Origin: an uncultured Acetatifactor sp.
Lineage (GTDB): Bacteria > Bacillota > Clostridia > Lachnospirales > Lachnospiraceae
Direction: 5' to 3'
Assembly: GCA_948896875.1 (NCBI GenBank)
Contig: CAQUWW010000135.1
Location: 1-8,218, forward strand
DNA: 8,218 bases
A program made the position numbers and the translations under genes. A model generated the notes under the pieces. The model searched no databases, was not told the origin of the DNA, and saw only the letters and a list, made by a program, of their open reading frames with translations. Shown here in pieces: positions 5,208 to 8,218 of this stretch (positions are counted from its first letter, which is position 1; each line of letters opens with the position of its first letter).

Positions 5208-6395
5208 ATGAGAATTTATCTGGATAATGCAGCCACAACGAAAATGAGCAAAACAGCGATAGACGCCATGGTTCCCTATATGGACACCGTCTATGGGAAC
5301 CCTTCCAGCCTGCATTCCGCCGGGCAGGCGGCGGCCGAAGCGCTGGCGGAGGCAAGGCGGCAGATTTCCGCCTGCATCGGCGCTTCACCCGAGGAAATTA
5401 CCTTTACCTCCGGCGGAAGCGAATCGGACAATCAGGCAATACTGTCCGCAGCGCGAATGGGAGAACGAAAGGGGAAAGAGCACATTATTTCCACGGCCTT
5501 TGAGCACCATGCCGTTCTGCATACCCTGAAAAAGCTGGAAAAAGAAGGCTTCGAAATCACGCTTCTGGATGTTCATGAGAACGGTATCATTGCCCCGGAA
5601 CAAGTAAAAGCCGCACTTCGTGACGACACCTGCCTTGTCACCATAATGTATGCCAACAATGAAATCGGAACCATTCAGCCGATAGCGAAAATCGGTGAGA
5701 TATGCCGTACCGGAAATGTCCTTTTCCATACGGATGCGGTGCAGGCGGCAGGGCATCTGCACATCAATGTGAATGAACAGAATATTGACATGCTTTCCCT
5801 TTCGGCCCATAAATTTCACGGACCAAAGGGAACCGGCATTCTTTATGCCAAAAAAGGAATCCCGCTGACGCCTCTGATCGAGGGCGGCGCCCAGGAACGC
5901 GGCAGACGGGCAGGCACTGAGAATATTCCCGCCATTATGGGAATGGCCGCCGCACTCTGCGAAGCCTGCTCCCATATGGAAGATACCGCGAAACAGGTGA
6001 GCGCATTGCGGGATAGGCTTATCGCAGGACTTTCGCAGATTCCCCATTCGATTCTCAACGGCGACGCGACAAATCGACTCCCCGGCAATGTGAGCTTCTG
6101 TTTTGAGGGAATCGAGGGCGAATCCCTTCTGCTGTATCTCGACGACAGGGGAATCTGTGCTTCCTCCGGCTCCGCCTGTACTTCCGGCTCCCTGGATCCA
6201 AGTCACGTGCTGCTTGCTATCGGAAGAATACACGAAATTGCCCACGGTTCCCTCCGCCTTACCCTTTCGGAAGAAAATACGGAAGAACAAATTCTGTACA
6301 CCGTAAAGGCGGTAAGGGAAGCGGTAGAATATCTGCGAAGCATTTCTCCTGTCTGGCGGGATCTTGTCAGCGGGAAAAAAGAATTTATACTTTAG
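5208..6395 (+). CDS. iscS: Cysteine desulfurase IscS/NifS
   Basis: The product from this ATG is 395 aa, close to the usual length. The enzyme takes sulfur from cysteine as a persulfide and passes it to IscU and to tRNA-thiolation enzymes. Landmarks are the opening YLDNAATT, NPSSLHSAG (31-39), the EHHAV histidine (H101), HTDAVQ with the cofactor aspartate (D176), the PLP lysine in SAHKFHGPKG (K202), the RRAGTEN segment (233-239) and the catalytic cysteine in SSGSACTSG (C324), set in the longer mobile loop of class I (IscS/NifS) enzymes. This start is chosen because family members begin at this point. Its SD (AAGGAAG) is weak and about 12 nt away, while a much better SD serves an in-frame GTG at 5097. 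iscU follows after 12 nt. No promoter was recognised between cysK and this gene. Confidence 0.93.
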   Translation: MRIYLDNAATTKMSKTAIDAMVPYMDTVYGNPSSLHSAGQAAAEALAEARRQISACIGASPEEITFTSGGSESDNQAILSAARMGERKGKEHIISTAFEHHAVLHTLKKLEKEGFEITLLDVHENGIIAPEQVKAALRDDTCLVTIMYANNEIGTIQPIAKIGEICRTGNVLFHTDAVQAAGHLHINVNEQNIDMLSLSAHKFHGPKGTGILYAKKGIPLTPLIEGGAQERGRRAGTENIPAIMGMAAALCEACSHMEDTAKQVSALRDRLIAGLSQIPHSILNGDATNRLPGNVSFCFEGIEGESLLLYLDDRGICASSGSACTSGSLDPSHVLLAIGRIHEIAHGSLRLTLSEENTEEQILYTVKAVREAVEYLRSISPVWRDLVSGKKEFIL

Positions 6396-6407
6396 TGAGG
6401 TTTTATT

Positions 6408-6791
6408 ATGGCTTTGTATAGTGAAAAAGTGATGGACCATTTCCGGAATCCCAGAAATGTGGGCGTTATCGAAGACGCCGACGGTATCGGCGAGGTAGGA
6501 AATGCAAAATGCGGCGATATCATGAAAATCTATCTGAAGATTGAAAATGACATCATTAAAGATGTAAAATTTGAGACTTTTGGCTGTGGTTCCGCCATCG
6601 CGTCAAGCTCCATGGCAACAGAACTGATAAAAGGGAAACCTGTCTCGGAAGCACTTACCCTCACCAATCAGGCGGTAGCCCAGGCGCTGGACGGACTCCC
6701 CGCTCACAAGCTTCATTGTTCCGTGCTGGCAGAGGCAGCAATCAAGAAAGCATTACAGGATTATTACGAGAAAAAGGGGTTGAAATTATGA
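6408..6791 (+). CDS. iscU: Fe-S cluster assembly scaffold IscU (NifU N-terminal type)
   Basis: The product is 127 aa, the size of a stand-alone IscU. It receives sulfur from IscS and iron, assembles a transient cluster and hands it to target proteins. The cluster ligands are present: C35 and D37 in GNAKCGD, C60 in TFGCGSA and C104 in KLHCSVLAE. LPAHKLHC corresponds to the LPPVK-type chaperone-contact segment. The short spacing between C60 and C104 argues for IscU rather than the longer zinc-binding SufU of bacilli. GAGG lies 8 nt before the ATG. Its TGA overlaps the start of the Rrf2 gene (ATGA). No hscA, hscB, iscA or ferredoxin gene is nearby, as is usual for the minimal clostridial system. 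Confidence 0.93.
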   Translation: MALYSEKVMDHFRNPRNVGVIEDADGIGEVGNAKCGDIMKIYLKIENDIIKDVKFETFGCGSAIASSSMATELIKGKPVSEALTLTNQAVAQALDGLPAHKLHCSVLAEAAIKKALQDYYEKKGLKL

Positions 6792-7222
6792 TGATTTCAA
6801 CAAAGGGAAGATATGCCCTTCGGGTCATGATCGACCTGGCGGAAAATTACGGGAACGGTTATATTCCCATGAAAGAAGTGGCCGAGAGACAAAATATCTC
6901 TCTGAAATATCTGGAACGGATCCTTCCTGTCCTGACTAAAAATAAATTAATTGAAGGAGTTCAGGGAAAGGGCGGCGGTTATCGTCTGACAGCCACCCCT
7001 GATCGTTATCGTGTTGGGGATATTCTGCGCCTCACGGAAGGGGACCTGGCGCCGGTGGCCTGCCTCAGCTGCGAGTCTGATACCTGTGAACGTGCCGCCG
7101 GCTGTAAGACCCTGCCCATGTGGACGGAATTCTACAGGCTGACCAATGCGTACTTTGACGGAATCTCATTGTCAGATTTTGTCAAATCCGGGGAATCGAA
7201 GGATTCAGAACTTTCGCTGTAA
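6788..7222 (+). CDS. Rrf2-family regulator, IscR-like with candidate Fe-S cysteines
   Basis: The product is 144 aa and opens with ISTKGRYALRVMIDLAENYG, the Rrf2 hallmark. A winged helix follows: VAERQNISLKYLERIL is the recognition region (31-46) and KGGGYRLT the wing (61-68). The effector region has C92, C95, C100 and C106 followed by W112. In IscR three cysteines here bind a [2Fe-2S] cluster, whereas Bacillus CymR has none, so a cluster-sensing protein is more likely. The start at 6788 overlaps the iscU stop by 4 nt and AGGGG lies 9 nt upstream. ATG 6791 would remove only one residue. Its position at the end of metY-cysK-iscS-iscU suggests it controls sulfur and cluster supply. The candidate site is the dyad at 2674-2698. 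Whether it senses a cluster, cysteine, or a CysK complex is open. Confidence 0.9.
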   Translation: MMISTKGRYALRVMIDLAENYGNGYIPMKEVAERQNISLKYLERILPVLTKNKLIEGVQGKGGGYRLTATPDRYRVGDILRLTEGDLAPVACLSCESDTCERAAGCKTLPMWTEFYRLTNAYFDGISLSDFVKSGESKDSELSL

Positions 7223-7270
7223 CAGCTGTGCGGCAAATATTAAGATACACCGTAGGTTGAAAGGAAAATC

Positions 7271-7732
7271 ATGAAAATTCACATCAGAAACGCAAAACCA
7301 GACGAATATCATACCGTGGAGACAATCATGAAGCAGGTCCAGAAAATGCATATTGACTGGAGGCCTGATATTTACAAATACAGTGGAACGGTATTGCCCC
7401 TGGAAGTATATGAACAGGCGCTAAAGGATGAAGCCTTTTTCGTCGCGGAGTGCGCTGGAACGGTGGCTGGTATTCTGTTTATTGTATGCCGGCACATAGA
7501 ATCTCCAAGTCAGGTGACAAGGGATATTATTTTTGTGGATTCCATGGCAGTGGACGAAAAATACCGGGGAAAGGGAATCGGACACGCATTCTTCGATTTT
7601 CTGAAGGATTTAAAATGTCAAAAAGGATATGACGGAATTGAATTGCAGGTAAACGCACAGAATACAGCCGCCCGGAAATTCTATTCCGATTACGGCTTCA
7701 CAGACAAGTCTGTGAATATGGAGCTGTTATAG
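7271..7732 (+). CDS. GNAT-family N-acetyltransferase
   Basis: The product is 153 aa, a single GNAT domain that would transfer an acetyl group from acetyl-CoA to an unknown amine. The core is clear: strand 4 IIFVDSMAVDEKYRGKGIGHAFF contains the acetyl-CoA pyrophosphate loop R-G-K-G-I-G (99-104), and NAQNTAARKFYSDYGF (128-143) is motif B with its tyrosine. AAGGA is 5 nt before the ATG. It starts 48 nt after the Rrf2 stop with no clear terminator between, so it may be read through from the sulfur operon. A functional tie is not evident. Codon use is more A/T-rich than in metY and cysK, which may mean a different history. Confidence 0.88.
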   Translation: MKIHIRNAKPDEYHTVETIMKQVQKMHIDWRPDIYKYSGTVLPLEVYEQALKDEAFFVAECAGTVAGILFIVCRHIESPSQVTRDIIFVDSMAVDEKYRGKGIGHAFFDFLKDLKCQKGYDGIELQVNAQNTAARKFYSDYGFTDKSVNMELL

Positions 7733-7737
7733 ACTTT

Positions 7738-7759
7738 TATAAAGCCAGACCTCTTTATA
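7738..7759. terminator. Weak A/T hairpin after the plus-strand GNAT gene
   Basis: TATAAAG (7738-7744) and CTTTATA (7753-7759) pair around CCAGACCT just after the GNAT stop. The stem is A/T-rich and there is no clean T-tract, so terminator function is doubtful. It is the only hairpin between this gene and the palindromic element. Confidence 0.25.
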
Positions 7760-7795
7760 TATACTGCTTAACAATTAAACTTTCCGAGTGACCCG

Positions 7796-7948
7796 ACTAC
7801 ATAACGCCAACCACATACGTTTAGTCAGTGCAGTACGGTATACTCACGAGCGATAAATTTGCCGCCGGTTTATAGCATCTGACGCTCGTGAGTCGGGTGA
7901 ATCGCAGACCTTAGCGACTGGGCAGTATGAATTCTGGCGTTATGTAGT
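7796..7948. mobile_element. 153-bp palindromic element with 14-bp inverted ends (MITE-like)
   Basis: The ends ACTACATAACGCCA (7796-7809) and TGGCGTTATGTAGT (7935-7948) are perfect inverted repeats. Inside, ACTCACGAGCG (7842-7852) and CGCTCGTGAGT (7883-7893) are a second perfect 11-bp pair, with a smaller ATAAA/TTTAT pair (7853-7857 and 7869-7873) in the loop. Between the perfect blocks the arms still share short matches (CATAC, AGTC), so the whole unit is one long imperfect hairpin. ACCCGACT just outside and into the left end (7791-7798) is inverted at 7891-7898, giving an alternative pairing. It holds no complete gene. No flanking target-site duplication is visible. It forms the last 12 codons of the minus-strand GNAT gene. 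A non-autonomous transposable element is the best guess. A structured RNA or recombination site is possible. Confidence 0.55.
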
Positions 7949-8218
7949 ATAACAGCAAAAAGCGGGAACATGATTTCGGCTGCATATTTTCGTCTCTGTC
8001 ACAGGGATCCTCCACACACTCCTTTTTCTTTATTGTAAAACCAAGCCGCTTATATAAACGAATATTAGCCATATTTGTGGCAACAACGCCAATAGATATC
8101 CTTTGATATCCCAAATTCTTTATGTGCTCCATCACATGGCAGATCAGCTTTGTCCCTAATCCCTGACCGCGGAAATCTGCTCTGACTCTAAATGCGCAAA
8201 GATATGCAGTGCTTTTGC
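7911..8218 (-). CDS. GNAT-family acetyltransferase, C-terminal part, tail supplied by palindrome
   Basis: The minus strand encodes 101 residues from the window edge to TAA at 7911. The acetyl-CoA loop is clear in VRADFRGQGLGTKLI (R16-G-Q-G-L-G21), followed by TNMANIRLYKRLGF (47-60), the motif B of GNAT enzymes with its tyrosine. The start and strands 1-3 lie beyond the window. Codons 90-101 (YYITPEFILPSR) fall inside the right arm of the palindromic element, starting exactly at its terminal repeat, so the native C-terminus was probably replaced when the element arrived. The catalytic core should be unaffected. It converges with the other GNAT gene at 7271-7732. The two are not close copies of each other in the parts visible. 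Substrate unknown. Confidence 0.82.
   Translation of the reverse strand, partial: KSTAYLCAFRVRADFRGQGLGTKLICHVMEHIKNLGYQRISIGVVATNMANIRLYKRLGFTIKKKECVEDPCDRDENMQPKSCSRFLLLYYITPEFILPSR

Noticed and set aside
5385..6440. 351-codon open frame antisense to iscS
   Set aside because: It lies opposite a fully conserved iscS, has no good ribosome binding site and its translation resembles no family. It is a by-product of codon use on the plus strand.
7766..7948. Integron attC site
   Set aside because: GCTTAAC at 7766-7772 fits the RYYYAAC box and GGCGTTATG looks like an attC end, but GTTATGT breaks the GTTRRRY rule, the boxes are not partners, and there is no integrase or cassette array. Kept only as an alternative to a MITE-like element.

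Overview
The window looks like a chromosomal segment of a Clostridia-class Firmicute, most likely Lachnospiraceae. The evidence is the style of its proteins (minimal IscS/IscU pair, Rrf2 regulator with the PV-x-CL...C...C...W signature, MepA-like MATE pump under a MarR regulator), strong GGAGG-type ribosome binding sites, near-consensus sigma-A promoters and a moderate-to-high G+C coding style. The genus cannot be fixed from the sequence alone.

Layout. The left third (1-2390) reads on the minus strand: the start of a DUF1905-type gene cut by the window edge, a MATE multidrug-efflux gene preceded by and overlapping a 40-codon ORF, and a MarR regulator. marR and the pump unit each have their own near-consensus promoter, and a rho-independent terminator lies between them. 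The pump promoter carries two 18-bp operator-like direct repeats. The marR promoter carries a different, perfect 12-bp inverted repeat at its start site.

The centre (2645-7222) is a plus-strand sulfur and iron-sulfur unit: O-acetylhomoserine sulfhydrylase (metY), cysteine synthase (cysK), cysteine desulfurase (iscS), Fe-S scaffold (iscU) and an Rrf2-family regulator with four cysteines in its effector region. MetY and CysK fix sulfide into homocysteine and cysteine, IscS takes sulfur from cysteine, IscU builds clusters, and the Rrf2 protein could report cluster or cysteine status. A promoter in front of metY has a 25-bp dyad directly behind its -10 box, the obvious candidate site for that regulator. 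The last 63 bp of cysK are duplicated in tandem, in frame, just after its stop codon.

The right end (7271-8218) has two convergent GNAT acetyltransferase genes. Between them lies a 153-bp imperfect palindrome with perfect 14-bp ends, which resembles a small non-autonomous mobile element. It supplies the last 12 codons of the minus-strand GNAT gene.

No rRNA, tRNA, CRISPR array or complete insertion sequence was seen. I see no wholly new multi-gene system. The least explained items are the terminal palindrome, the cysK tail duplication, the pump leader ORF and the combined sulfur/Fe-S operon with its candidate Rrf2 operator.
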